Assembly: GCA_029863825.1 (NCBI GenBank)
Contig: JAOTUP010000091.1
Location: 1-7,328, forward strand
Direction of reading: 5' to 3'
DNA: 7,328 bases
Source of the DNA: Acidobacteriota bacterium
GTDB taxonomy: Bacteria; Acidobacteriota; Thermoanaerobaculia; Multivoradales; JAHEKO01
Every line of letters starts with the position of its first letter. Position 1 is the stretch's first letter. The position numbers were made by a program, and so were the translations under genes. The notes under the pieces were generated by a model. That model ran no database searches and was not told where the DNA came from. It saw nothing but the letters and a program-made list of their open reading frames with translations. Positions 1 to 6,725 of the stretch are shown one piece after another.

Positions 1-1
1 G

Positions 2-376
2 ACGAACGTCGGGGACGTCGGGGTTATCGGCTGGTGCTTCGGTGGCGGCTGGTCGCTCCGAACCGCGCTGTTGTTGGGCGATCGAATTGGCGCCGCCGTC
101 ATCTACTACGGCCGTCTCGTCACCGACGTCCAAGAGCTGGCGCCCTTGGACTCACCAGTACTCGGCTTCTTCGGTGAGCTCGACGGCGGCATTCCGGTGG
201 CGACGGTACGAGCGTTCGAGACCGCCCTCGAGACGCTGCAGAAGCCTGCCAGCATCCACGTCTATCCCGGGGCCGATCACGCGTTCGCCAACCCGTCGGG
301 CACGCGCTACGACGAAGCCGCCGCGGATGATGCATGGAAGAAGACGCTGCACTTCTTCGCCGAGCATCTCGAATGA
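2..376 (+). CDS. Dienelactone hydrolase family protein, C-terminal part (5' truncated)
   Basis: The reading frame is open from the window edge and gives the last 124 residues of an alpha/beta-hydrolase. All three residues of the dienelactone-hydrolase triad are visible. The nucleophile Cys is in GWCFGGGWS (codon 35-37), the Asp is in FFGELDGGIP (codon 182-184), and the His is in GADHAFAN (codon 278-280). A cysteine nucleophile in a G-x-C-x-G-G elbow, rather than serine, is typical of this family, whose members hydrolyse dienelactones or related ester and lactone substrates in the cytoplasm. The true substrate cannot be told from sequence. The N-terminal half lies outside the window, so start and total length are unknown. 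The stop codon overlaps the start of the next gene (ATGA, 373-376), which suggests co-transcription and coupled translation with the copper-binding lipoprotein. Family assignment is firm; the specific reaction is not. Confidence 0.9.
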   Translation, partial: TNVGDVGVIGWCFGGGWSLRTALLLGDRIGAAVIYYGRLVTDVQELAPLDSPVLGFFGELDGGIPVATVRAFETALETLQKPASIHVYPGADHAFANPSGTRYDEAAADDAWKKTLHFFAEHLE

Positions 377-795
377 CATCCGCGCGACAATTCCGCACCG
401 GCTGGCTGGCGGTCGTCCTTGCCGCTGCCATCCTTGTCGGCTGCGGACATCCGGAGCCCGCTTCGTCGACCGCGGCGTTGGCTCACTCCTACTCAGTCCG
501 CGGCATCATTCGCCAGCTCCCATCGCACGCCGGCGTACCGCTTCTCATCGAGCATGAAGCGATTCCTGACTTCACCAACATCCGCGGCGAGCCTGCCCCG
601 ATGGCCGCCATGACCATGCCGTTCACTCTTGCCGATGGACATCTTCTCGAATCACTCGATGTCGGCGACATGGTCCGTTTCGAGATCAGCGTCGACTGGG
701 ACTCCGCGCCGGCGGTCGTCATCGACTCGATCGAGGCACTGCCACCCACAACGCGCCTCGAACTCGGAAGATCGGCCGCATCAAAGTCTCCCTGA
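373..795 (+). CDS. CusF-like copper-binding lipoprotein
   Basis: The product has 140 residues. It begins with a short basic segment, a hydrophobic stretch and a lipobox LVGC with the lipidated Cys at residue 24, so it should be an exported lipoprotein. The rest resembles the small beta-barrel CusF family of periplasmic copper chaperones. It has a His in LIEHEAIP (H61), an MTMPF motif (M80, M82) that supplies the Met ligands in CusF, and a following GDMVRFEI strand. The residue matching the metal-capping Trp of E. coli CusF seems to be Met77. The spacing between H61 and the MxM motif is longer than in CusF itself. The ATG at 373 is chosen because it sits in the stop codon of the upstream gene (ATGA) and directly begins the signal peptide. 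A start at 334 would add 13 residues and bury the signal. There is no clear ribosome binding site, which fits coupling. Copper binding is inferred from the motifs; no efflux or Sco-type copper gene is in view. Confidence 0.78.
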   Translation: MTSARQFRTGWLAVVLAAAILVGCGHPEPASSTAALAHSYSVRGIIRQLPSHAGVPLLIEHEAIPDFTNIRGEPAPMAAMTMPFTLADGHLLESLDVGDMVRFEISVDWDSAPAVVIDSIEALPPTTRLELGRSAASKSP

Positions 796-934
796 GTCCA
801 TCGCCGACTCTCCTCAGCACCGGCTCCCAATCCGGCTCTCCCCGCGTGCCCCAGACTCGTCGAGAGAACGCGCAGCGGAAACTCACCGGGACTGCACGTC
901 GTGCAACGACGCACAGAAGACCTCGCCGGTCGGC
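796..934. other. Convergent intergenic gap without a recognisable terminator
   Basis: This 139-base gap lies between two genes that end facing each other. I find no GC hairpin followed by a T-run on either strand. It contains a short tandem copy of CCGGCTC (820-826 and 832-838) and a 13-base palindrome TGCACGTCGTGCA (893-905). The palindrome has only one central base, so as RNA it would make a poor stem. Termination here may be Rho-dependent or lie within the coding ends. Confidence 0.5.
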
Positions 935-1447
935 TCACCGCTGTCGTTCGAAGAGAAGGTGAGGCAGCTCCGGCATCACCAGCTTGTCGAGCGCAAGCTG
1001 CACTGCCGCCGGAGAGCCGGGTAGCGCAAAAAGCAGCGCCTCGCCGCTCAGGCCCGCCACCGCGCGACTCATCATCGCCGCCGAGCCGACCTCGGCATAG
1101 CTCAACATGCGAAAGAGCTCTCCGAAGCCCTCGAGCCGTTTGTCGAGCAACCGGTCGACAACCTCGATTGTCGAGTCGCGGCGCGAGACGCCGGTGCCGC
1201 CGGTAGTGACGATGACCTCGGCAGCTCGGTCCGCGAGCCAGCCGGTGAGAACGGCACCGATCTCTTCCGGCTCGTCCCGCACCCACCGGCGAGCCACGAG
1301 CTGGTGGCCGGCGCTCTCGAGCCTGTCTCTCAGCAGGTCACCGCTCGTGTCGTTTTCCGCCGTCCGGGAGTCGCTGATCGTCAGAACGGCGCACTTCGCC
1401 TTCCGCCCTTCGGCTCCGCGCCGATGCCGCTCGACTGAGGTGTTCAT
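935..1447 (-). CDS. moaB: Molybdenum cofactor biosynthesis protein MoaB
   Basis: The protein is 170 residues from the second Met (171 from the first) and belongs to the MoaB/MogA molybdopterin-binding family, which acts in the cytoplasm late in molybdenum cofactor synthesis. Active members adenylylate molybdopterin before molybdate insertion; E. coli MoaB itself is thought to be inactive. Visible motifs, numbered from the first Met, are LTISDSR (23-29), the pterin-binding TTGGTG loop (82-87) followed by RRDST with the conserved Asp92, SYAEVGSAAMMSRAVAG (117-133) and LPGSPAAV (143-150). Length is usual for MoaB. MogA is close in sequence, but the SAAMMSRA and LPGSP regions read as MoaB. Two ATG codons lie in tandem. 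AGGAGG is 3 bases from the first and 6 from the second, so the second (1447) is preferred. No other cofactor genes or molybdoenzymes are in the window. Confidence 0.93.
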   Translation of the reverse strand: MNTSVERHRRGAEGRKAKCAVLTISDSRTAENDTSGDLLRDRLESAGHQLVARRWVRDEPEEIGAVLTGWLADRAAEVIVTTGGTGVSRRDSTIEVVDRLLDKRLEGFGELFRMLSYAEVGSAAMMSRAVAGLSGEALLFALPGSPAAVQLALDKLVMPELPHLLFERQR

Positions 1448-1453
1448 CATTCC

Positions 1454-1459
1454 CCTCCT
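1454..1459 (-). promoter_or_regulatory. moaB ribosome binding site that decides the start
   Basis: Read on the minus strand the sequence is GAGGAGGGGAATGATG. AGGAGG is separated by 3 bases from the first ATG (1450) and by 6 bases from the second (1447). The normal spacing of about 5-9 bases favours the second. Both starts are in frame, so the product differs by one Met only. Confidence 0.7.
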
Positions 1460-1471
1460 CGTGCTCTCACC

Positions 1472-1480
1472 ACTGTATCA
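1472..1480 (-). promoter_or_regulatory. Candidate extended -10 promoter element of moaB
   Basis: The minus strand reads TGATACAGT here, which fits the extended -10 form TGnTAnnnT. Transcription starting about 7 bases downstream would give a leader of roughly 18 bases that contains the strong ribosome binding site. No -35 hexamer resembling TTGACA is present at 16-18 bases upstream, as often happens with extended -10 promoters. The call rests on pattern and position only. Confidence 0.35.
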
Positions 1481-1571
1481 ATGGGTCACCCACGGCAGAC
1501 CGTCGGGTCTCATTCCTATCCAGAGGACCAGCTCGTGGCGCTCGTACGGGCTCTCCCCTTCAGCTGCGAAC

Positions 1572-1588
1572 TGCTAGCATCCCGGCTC
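1572..1588 (+). promoter_or_regulatory. Candidate promoter element of the M28 peptidase-nuclease operon
   Basis: The bases TGCTAGCAT (1572-1580) form an extended -10-like element: TG, one base, then TAGCAT with 4 of 6 matches to TATAAT. CCCGGCTC follows directly. The same arrangement lies upstream of the second M28 gene at 6689-6705, with 13 of 17 bases identical. A start about 7 bases after the element would leave a leader of about 43 bases before the ATG at 1630. There is no good -35 hexamer. It may be a promoter, or the shared part may be a regulator site. Confidence 0.4.
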
Positions 1589-1629
1589 CACACCGCGGCT
1601 GTCCGCTGGTCAGACAACGAGGGCGAACG

Positions 1630-3051
1630 ATGCCACCACTTCCCCGCTCGGCGACTCATCTCGCTGTACTCCTCGCCCTCGCCGCGCTCAGTGCCCCACC
1701 TTCTCTGAGCGCCTCCGACGAAAATCTCTCGCAGACAATTATCGACTTACAAACGGCGGCGCTTGCCGACTCCACGGCCATCGACCTCCTGCGCTCTCTC
1801 ACCGCCGATGTCGGATCTCGTTTCGCCGGAACACCGGGAGACATCGCCGCAGTGACCTGGGCCGAGCAGAAAATGCGACAGCTGGGATTCACCAATGTGC
1901 GCACCGAGCCGGTGACGGTCCCGCGCTGGGTGCGCGGCGAAGCGCGCGGGCACATCGTCGGGCCACATCCTCTGCGGATGATGCTCATCGCCCTCGGCGG
2001 CAGCGTCGGAACACCCGACGACGGCATTACGGCCGAAGTCGTCGCAGTCGATTCTCTCGAGAGTCTCGACGCATTGCCCGGAGACGCCCTCAACGGCAAG
2101 ATTGTGTTCTTCAATCAGCGCATGGAGCGAGCCAGGGACGGCTCCGGCTACGGCCGGACGGTCGGCATTCGCACCAAGGGCGCGGCGGCAGCGGCACGCA
2201 AAGGGGCAATTGCGACACTCATTCGCTCGGTTGGCACCGGCACTCACCGCTTTCCACATACCGGTCAGATGCGTTACGAGGAAGGAACCCGGCGCATTCC
2301 GGCGGCGGCTCTCGCAATTCCCGATGCCGATGTCCTGGAGACGCGGCTCGCTGCGAACCAACCGGTTGTATTCAACCTTTTTCTGGGCAGCCGTTATCTG
2401 GACGAGACCGAATCAGCCAACGTGATTGGCGAGATTGAGGGCCGCGAGGAAACTGACGAGATCGTTTTGCTGGGCGCTCATCTGGACTCATGGGATGTCG
2501 GCCACGGTGCGATCGATGACGGTGCCGGGTGTGCCACCGTGCTGGCCGCCGGACATCTGCTCGGGCGACTCTCGCAGCGGCCTCGGCGTACGATCCGCGT
2601 GGTGCTCTTCGCCAATGAAGAGTTCGGCCTGTCAGGGGCCAAAGCCTACGCCGATCGTCACGCTGAAACCCTCGACACGCACCAGTTGGCGACGGAGTCG
2701 GACTTCGGCGCCGGCCGAATATGGCGCTTTGCCACCCGGCTCGATCCGCTTGACCTGCCGCAGGCTGAGCGCCTCGCACCGCTTCTCGCGCCGCTCGGTA
2801 TCGACTGGTACGAGAATACGGGACGGGGCGGCGCCGACCTCAGACCGCTGCGAGAAGCCGGAGTGCCGGTCGCAGACCTGACCCCGGACGGAACCTACTA
2901 CTTCGACTACCACCACACCGAAGACGACACTTTCGACAAAGTCGCGCCCGACGATCTCGCCCAAAACGTCGCCGCGATGGTAAGTCTCGCCTACTTTGCA
3001 GCTGAGATCCCGATGAGCTTTCGCCACCTGCCTCCAGAGGAGACGCCGTGA
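1630..3051 (+). CDS. Secreted M28 family zinc metallopeptidase with PA-type insert (carboxypeptidase Q-like)
   Basis: The protein has 473 residues. A Sec signal peptide spans about residues 1-28 (Arg6, then a Leu/Ala core, with cleavage near SLSA), so the enzyme should act in the periplasm or outside the cell. An N-terminal M28 half is followed by a PA-like insert (about 132-240). The catalytic part then shows every expected di-zinc position: H284 in GAHLDSWDVGHG, D296/D297 in IDDGAG, E330/E331 in FANEEFG, D358 in ATESDFG, and H428/H429 in DYHHTEDD. Insert and motif order resemble plasma glutamate carboxypeptidase (carboxypeptidase Q), so release of amino acids from peptides is likely; exact specificity is not readable. 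GAGGG lies 6 bases before the ATG, which supports this start. The stop overlaps the next gene by GTGA, so the two are probably translated together. Family call is very secure. Confidence 0.95.
   Translation: MPPLPRSATHLAVLLALAALSAPPSLSASDENLSQTIIDLQTAALADSTAIDLLRSLTADVGSRFAGTPGDIAAVTWAEQKMRQLGFTNVRTEPVTVPRWVRGEARGHIVGPHPLRMMLIALGGSVGTPDDGITAEVVAVDSLESLDALPGDALNGKIVFFNQRMERARDGSGYGRTVGIRTKGAAAAARKGAIATLIRSVGTGTHRFPHTGQMRYEEGTRRIPAAALAIPDADVLETRLAANQPVVFNLFLGSRYLDETESANVIGEIEGREETDEIVLLGAHLDSWDVGHGAIDDGAGCATVLAAGHLLGRLSQRPRRTIRVVLFANEEFGLSGAKAYADRHAETLDTHQLATESDFGAGRIWRFATRLDPLDLPQAERLAPLLAPLGIDWYENTGRGGADLRPLREAGVPVADLTPDGTYYFDYHHTEDDTFDKVAPDDLAQNVAAMVSLAYFAAEIPMSFRHLPPEETP
3037..3051 (+). promoter_or_regulatory. 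Ribosome binding site and GTGA stop-start overlap
   Basis: GAGGAG (3037-3042) lies inside the end of the peptidase gene, 5 bases before a GTG start at 3048. The last bases of that GTG make the peptidase stop TGA (3049-3051). This fixes the start of the nuclease gene and implies translational coupling. Confidence 0.8.
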
Positions 3052-5957
3052 TCCCGTCGCTTCGCCGCGCCTTGGCTGGGGCATGCCTGCTCCTGCCGTT
3101 GGCCGGATGTGTAGGCCTCAACCGGCAGATCTCGACAGCTGCCGGCCAAGCGGACCACCCGTTCGCATCCGTCAGGCACCTGACGTTTCTCGGTGAAGCC
3201 GAGATCGAAAGCGGTTTCACCTTTGCCGGTACTGTGGTGGGCGGGCTTTCAGCTCTCACCTTCGACCCGCGCGAGAATCTCTACTACGCCTTGGCAGACG
3301 ATCCGTCGCTTCTTGCACCGGCTCGCATATATGGCCTGCGTATCGACCTCTCCGATGGGCGGCTCACCAGCGGCGACGTCAGCATCCAATCGATGGTCGT
3401 GCTGCGCGACACTGACGGCGAGCCTTTCGAAGAGTATGAGCTCGACGGCGAAGGGTTGGCAACATCGACAACGGGCGGCTTCTTCTTCTCCTCGGAAGGC
3501 AACATCGAACGCGGAATCCAGCCGTTTCTTCGCGAAATCACCAGCGACGGGTCGACGGGTCGCTCGCTCGAACTCCCAAAGCGCTACCTCTCGCGACGCG
3601 ATGGTCGGCGCGGCGTGCGCCACAACCTGGCGTTCGAGGCGCTGACCCTCACGCCGAGTGGGCGCTGGCTCGTCGTCGGAACAGAGAACGCCCTGGCCGA
3701 CGACGGCCCGCCGTCCGATCTCGACGTCCGGAGTCCGTCTCGCCTCTTGCGCTATGACGTTCACTCGGGCCGGTCGGTCGCCGAATATCTCTACTGGGTC
3801 GAGCCCGTCTCCCGCCCACCGTCGACGCCGGACGGCTTCAAGGTCAACGGTCTGGTGGAGCTCCTGGCGCTCGACGATGATCACTTCCTCGCTCTGGAAC
3901 GCGAATTCTCGCACGGTGTCGGCAACTCGATTCGACTCTATGGGGTCGATCTCACGGAGGCTGACAATATCCTCGGACACCGCATCGGTCGGCGCGCGGC
4001 GCGAATCCGTCCGGCAGCGAAGACTCTGCTGTTGGATCTTGCGGAACTCGGCATTCCGCTCGACAACATCGAAGCTCTCGCCTTCGGCCCGGAGCTGCCT
4101 GACGGTCGTCGAACTCTGCTGCTCGCCAGCGACAACAACTTCAGTCTGCGGCAGAGATCACAGTTCCTCGCCTTTGCCTGGAGCGACGGAGCCATCGCGA
4201 TTTCGCAGATTCAAGGTGCGGATCATCGCTCTCCGCTGGCTGGGGATTGGGTCTTCGGCGTCGAGGGGATCGTCACGGCTATCGAGCGGAATGCCAAGCC
4301 TGCCCGAGCCTGGCTGCAAGGTTTGCACGGGGACGATGACCCGAAAACCTCGGAGGCCCTCTCGTTCGCGCCCCTGCGGCCGGCCGAGTTCGCTCCCGGG
4401 GATGTGCTGTCCATCAGCGGCCAGGTGAGTGAGAGCGGCAGGGACGGCAGCCTGTCGGTCACCAGGATCGAAAATGCCTCGGCTTGGATCCTGTCGCGCG
4501 GCGAGGCGCTCCCGGCGCCGATTCAACTCGGCCCGGCGATCCCCCGGCTGCTCGACGACGACGGGTTCACCGCATTCGAGCCGGAAAACGACGCCATCGA
4601 TCACCTGGAGAGTCTCGAGGGCATGCGCGTCTCGGTACCAGCGCCTGTCGCCGTCGGCCCGACAACACGCTTTGGCGACTTCGTCGTTCTCGCCGAGCGA
4701 GGCGGCGAGAACGGCCCGCGGACGGCTCGTGGCGGGATCCTCCTGACGGCAGAAGACTCCCAATCCGCTCGCGTGCAGGTCGACCCTCGTCTGCTTCGCC
4801 CCGGAGACCGTCGGCAGAACGGAAAAGAGGCTCCCGGCGCGAGCGGAATTCGCGTCGGCACCACGTTCGAAGAAGAGATCGTGGGCGTTCTGGACTACTC
4901 GTTCGGCGCCTTCGAAGTCGTGGCCAGCGAGCCGCTACCACCCTCGACAACCGACGCTGAATCCCAAGAGCGAACGACACTGCGTGGCGACGACCAGCAT
5001 CTGACTCTCGCCACTTTCAATGTTGAGAATCTCGACGCCCGCGATTCGAGCGACAAATTCGACGCGGTGGCGCGAACCATCGTCGACGCCCTCGGGGCCC
5101 CCGATGTCGTAGCACTACAGGAAGTACAGGACGATAACGGTCCGGTCGACGACGGCGTGGTATCAGCCGCGAAGACACTCGAGCGGCTGGTCGCGACGAT
5201 CACCGCCATGGGCGGTCCTCGCTACGAGTTCCACCAGATCGATCCCGCCAACAACAGCGACGGCGGTCAGCCGGGCGCCAACATACGCGTTGCCTACCTC
5301 GTCGATCGGCAACGGGTCGATGTCCCTGCGCACGGCGGTACCGCGGATGCGCCATCGCTCGCACTTCTGAGGCGTGACGACGGTCTTCATCTGGCCGCCA
5401 ATCCAATCCGCATCGGGGCCGATGATCCCGCGTTTTCCTTCGACCAAGATCGCGGCTACGAAGCGAGTCGCAAACCCTTGGCGCTCGAGATCGAGTATGC
5501 CGCTCACCGACTTTTCCTGATCAACACTCATCTGAAGTCGAAGCGCGGCGATGACGGGCTCTTCGGCTCGCGGCAGCCGCCGCAACGCCATAGCGAAAGA
5601 CAGCGACTCGCACAAGCGCGCGTCATCCGGCGCTTCGTCGAGGACATTCTCGCGACCGACACCGACGCCCTGGTTGTGGTCCTGGGTGATCTCAACGATC
5701 ACGAGTTCAGAGCGCCCGTTAGCGAACTCGCCGGCGATGTCCTGGTGAACCTCATTGCCGACGTGGAACCAGCGCGCCGCTATACCTACAACTATCGCGG
5801 CGCCTCGCAGGTCCTGGATCATGTCCTGGTGAGCTCGTCTGTGGCCGGCACGACGTCGCCGGCGATCGACATTGTTCACGTCAATGCCGACGAGCCCGAA
5901 TCAGCTCGCTCCAGCGATCACGACCCGGTGGTCGTGCGGTTCGAGCTGGCAGACTGA
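3048..5957 (+). CDS. Large lipoprotein: phytase-like propeller + YhcR/ExeM-type OB region + EEP nuclease
   Basis: This 969-residue protein starts with a signal peptide and lipobox LAGC (lipidated Cys21), so it is probably membrane-anchored outside the cytoplasm. Three modules follow. Residues about 40-390 match the 'esterase-like activity of phytase' propeller family: ALADDPS near 84, DGEGLA (E135), SSEGN (E150), LAFEAL (E197), NIEALAFGP (N340, E342) and SDNNFS (D362-F365). Residues about 400-600 read like the OB-fold region of YhcR/ExeM nucleases: GVEGIVTAI, a DVLSISGQVSE strand and SLEGMRVSVPAP. After a polar linker (about 625-650) comes an EEP domain with TFNVEN (N658), LQEVQD (E692), SRKPL (R808), INTHLKS (H828), GDLND (D881, N883), LDH (D924, H925) and SSDHDP (D957, H958). 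All usual EEP metal and catalytic residues are present, so nuclease or phosphodiesterase activity is likely. The propeller's role is uncertain; phosphate-ester release is one option. The start is GTG. Confidence 0.88.
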   Translation: MIPSLRRALAGACLLLPLAGCVGLNRQISTAAGQADHPFASVRHLTFLGEAEIESGFTFAGTVVGGLSALTFDPRENLYYALADDPSLLAPARIYGLRIDLSDGRLTSGDVSIQSMVVLRDTDGEPFEEYELDGEGLATSTTGGFFFSSEGNIERGIQPFLREITSDGSTGRSLELPKRYLSRRDGRRGVRHNLAFEALTLTPSGRWLVVGTENALADDGPPSDLDVRSPSRLLRYDVHSGRSVAEYLYWVEPVSRPPSTPDGFKVNGLVELLALDDDHFLALEREFSHGVGNSIRLYGVDLTEADNILGHRIGRRAARIRPAAKTLLLDLAELGIPLDNIEALAFGPELPDGRRTLLLASDNNFSLRQRSQFLAFAWSDGAIAISQIQGADHRSPLAGDWVFGVEGIVTAIERNAKPARAWLQGLHGDDDPKTSEALSFAPLRPAEFAPGDVLSISGQVSESGRDGSLSVTRIENASAWILSRGEALPAPIQLGPAIPRLLDDDGFTAFEPENDAIDHLESLEGMRVSVPAPVAVGPTTRFGDFVVLAERGGENGPRTARGGILLTAEDSQSARVQVDPRLLRPGDRRQNGKEAPGASGIRVGTTFEEEIVGVLDYSFGAFEVVASEPLPPSTTDAESQERTTLRGDDQHLTLATFNVENLDARDSSDKFDAVARTIVDALGAPDVVALQEVQDDNGPVDDGVVSAAKTLERLVATITAMGGPRYEFHQIDPANNSDGGQPGANIRVAYLVDRQRVDVPAHGGTADAPSLALLRRDDGLHLAANPIRIGADDPAFSFDQDRGYEASRKPLALEIEYAAHRLFLINTHLKSKRGDDGLFGSRQPPQRHSERQRLAQARVIRRFVEDILATDTDALVVVLGDLNDHEFRAPVSELAGDVLVNLIADVEPARRYTYNYRGASQVLDHVLVSSSVAGTTSPAIDIVHVNADEPESARSSDHDPVVVRFELAD

Positions 5958-5992
5958 AACTCCGGACGCTACCTGCCGGCTGCCTCTTCGAA

Positions 5993-5998
5993 TAGAAT
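5993..5998 (+). promoter_or_regulatory. Candidate -10 element upstream of mscL
   Basis: TAGAAT matches the sigma-70 -10 consensus at 5 of 6 bases and lies 111 bases before the mscL ATG in the 151-base gap after the nuclease gene. No convincing -35 hexamer lies 16-18 bases upstream. It would give mscL its own transcript; read-through from the nuclease gene is equally possible, because I see no terminator in the gap. Confidence 0.35.
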
Positions 5999-6108
5999 CA
6001 ACCGGTCGGATCAAAAGCGTAGAAACTCCGCGGTCGTCGCGCCGGATACGCCGGAGTGCGAGTTCAGCCGCGGAAAGAAATATCACGAGGGAAAAGGAGA
6101 AATCGAGT

Positions 6109-6531
6109 ATGAGCATGATGTCTGAGTTCAAAGAATTCGCCCTGAAAGGCAGTGTCATGGACATGGCCGTCGGCATCATCATCGGCGGCGCGTTCGGCAA
6201 GATCATCGCCTCGCTGGTGAATGACGTTTTGATGCCCGTCGTCGGCCTGGCGCTGGGCGGCGTGAGCTTTGCCGACCTTTACACGTCGCTCGACGGCAAT
6301 ACCTACGACTCACTGGCTGCCGCCGAGGAGGCTGGGGCGGCGGTCATGAAGTACGGCTCGTTCTTTCAGAACATCGTCGACTTCGTGATCATCGCCTTTG
6401 TCATCTTCATGATGATCAGAGCCATGAATAACATGCGCAAGAAGGAAGAAGAGGCTCCGGAAGCGCCCCCCGAGCCCTCTGAAGAAGCCAAGCTCCTAAC
6501 CGAGATTCGGGATTCGCTGGCCAAATCGTAG
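6109..6531 (+). CDS. mscL: Large-conductance mechanosensitive channel MscL
   Basis: This 140-residue inner-membrane protein forms the homopentameric emergency valve that opens under extreme membrane tension and lets solutes out during hypo-osmotic shock. The family signature is clear. An amphipathic N-terminus (SEFKEFALKGSVMDMAVG) leads into the pore-lining first helix with the glycine-rich GIIIGGAFGKIIASLVNDV. A periplasmic loop of about 40 residues follows, then the second helix (FFQNIVDFVIIAFVIFMMI), then a charged RKKEEEAPEAPPEPSEE linker and the C-terminal bundle helix ending LLTEIRDSLAKS. Length is close to the E. coli protein (136). AAGGAG (6094-6099) lies 9 bases before the ATG at 6109. 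The frame stays open upstream, but that part overlaps the nuclease end and has no MscL features. A strong terminator follows. Confidence 0.97.
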   Translation: MSMMSEFKEFALKGSVMDMAVGIIIGGAFGKIIASLVNDVLMPVVGLALGGVSFADLYTSLDGNTYDSLAAAEEAGAAVMKYGSFFQNIVDFVIIAFVIFMMIRAMNNMRKKEEEAPEAPPEPSEEAKLLTEIRDSLAKS

Positions 6532-6545
6532 CCGATGATTCCGCC

Positions 6546-6565
6546 GCCCGGCCTCTTAGGCGGGC
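6546..6565 (+). repeat. Small GC hairpin just after mscL
   Basis: GCCCG-G-CCT (6546-6554) pairs with AGGCGGGC (6558-6565). This makes an 8-bp stem with one bulged G and a CTT loop. It is followed by AATTG and not a T-run, so it is unlikely to terminate transcription alone. It sits 14 bases upstream of the true terminator and could protect the mRNA end. Confidence 0.5.
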
Positions 6566-6579
6566 AATTGCATCTATCG

Positions 6580-6613
6580 CCAGGGGCGGGGCCAAGCCCC
6601 GCCCCTGGTTTTT
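6580..6613 (+). terminator. Strong intrinsic terminator after mscL
   Basis: A perfect 13-bp GC-rich inverted repeat, CCAGGGGCGGGGC (6580-6592) and GCCCCGCCCCTGG (6596-6608), encloses a CAA loop and runs directly into TTTTT (6609-6613). This is a textbook Rho-independent terminator for plus-strand transcription. It separates mscL, and any read-through from the nuclease operon, from the second M28 gene. Confidence 0.95.
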
Positions 6614-6688
6614 CTCCACAGCCCAGCGCGCGAGACGTTCTCCCATCGGCAGTCTTGCCATGTCGCTGCCTGTTCGAGCTCAGCCTCA

Positions 6689-6705
6689 TGGTACGCTCCC
6701 GGCTC
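6689..6705 (+). promoter_or_regulatory. Candidate promoter element of the second M28 gene
   Basis: TGGTACGCT (6689-6697) fits TGnTAnnnT and is followed at once by CCCGGCTC. The 17 bases match the element upstream of the first M28 gene (1572-1588) at 13 positions, including all eight bases of the downstream block. Transcription starting about 7 bases after the TAnnnT would give a leader of about 22 bases that contains the ribosome binding site. The -10 match itself is weak (3 of 6), so position and the shared block carry the argument. Confidence 0.38.
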
Positions 6706-6725
6706 GCCAAGCGAAGGAGATCTCC

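Noticed and set aside
893..905. Palindrome TGCACGTCGTGCA as a terminator or operator
   Set aside because: With one central base it makes at best a very short stem, it has no T-run, and it lies in the tail between convergent genes, where an operator would be unexpected.
489..1286. Minus-strand open frame of 265 codons
   Set aside because: It overlaps moaB in another frame and the end of the CusF-like gene antisense. Its translation is Arg/Gly/Ser-rich with no family motif, as expected of a GC-rich shadow frame.
3249..3980. Minus-strand open frame of 243 codons inside the nuclease gene
   Set aside because: It is fully antisense to the phytase-like domain, whose plus-strand motifs are clear. 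The antisense product matches nothing I recognise.
5163..5879. Minus-strand open frame of 238 codons opposite the EEP domain
   Set aside because: The plus strand carries all EEP catalytic motifs here, so the antisense frame is a by-product of codon bias.
5959..6058. Separated inverted pair ACTCCGG / CCGGAGT before mscL
   Set aside because: Seven GC-rich bases almost 90 bases apart are expected by chance; no intervening structure supports a riboswitch or small RNA.
5872..6108. In-frame N-terminal extension of MscL
   Set aside because: The frame is open upstream, but this part overlaps the nuclease end and reads as Arg/Ser-rich noise. The ATG at 6109 has a good ribosome binding site and starts the conserved MscL N-terminus.
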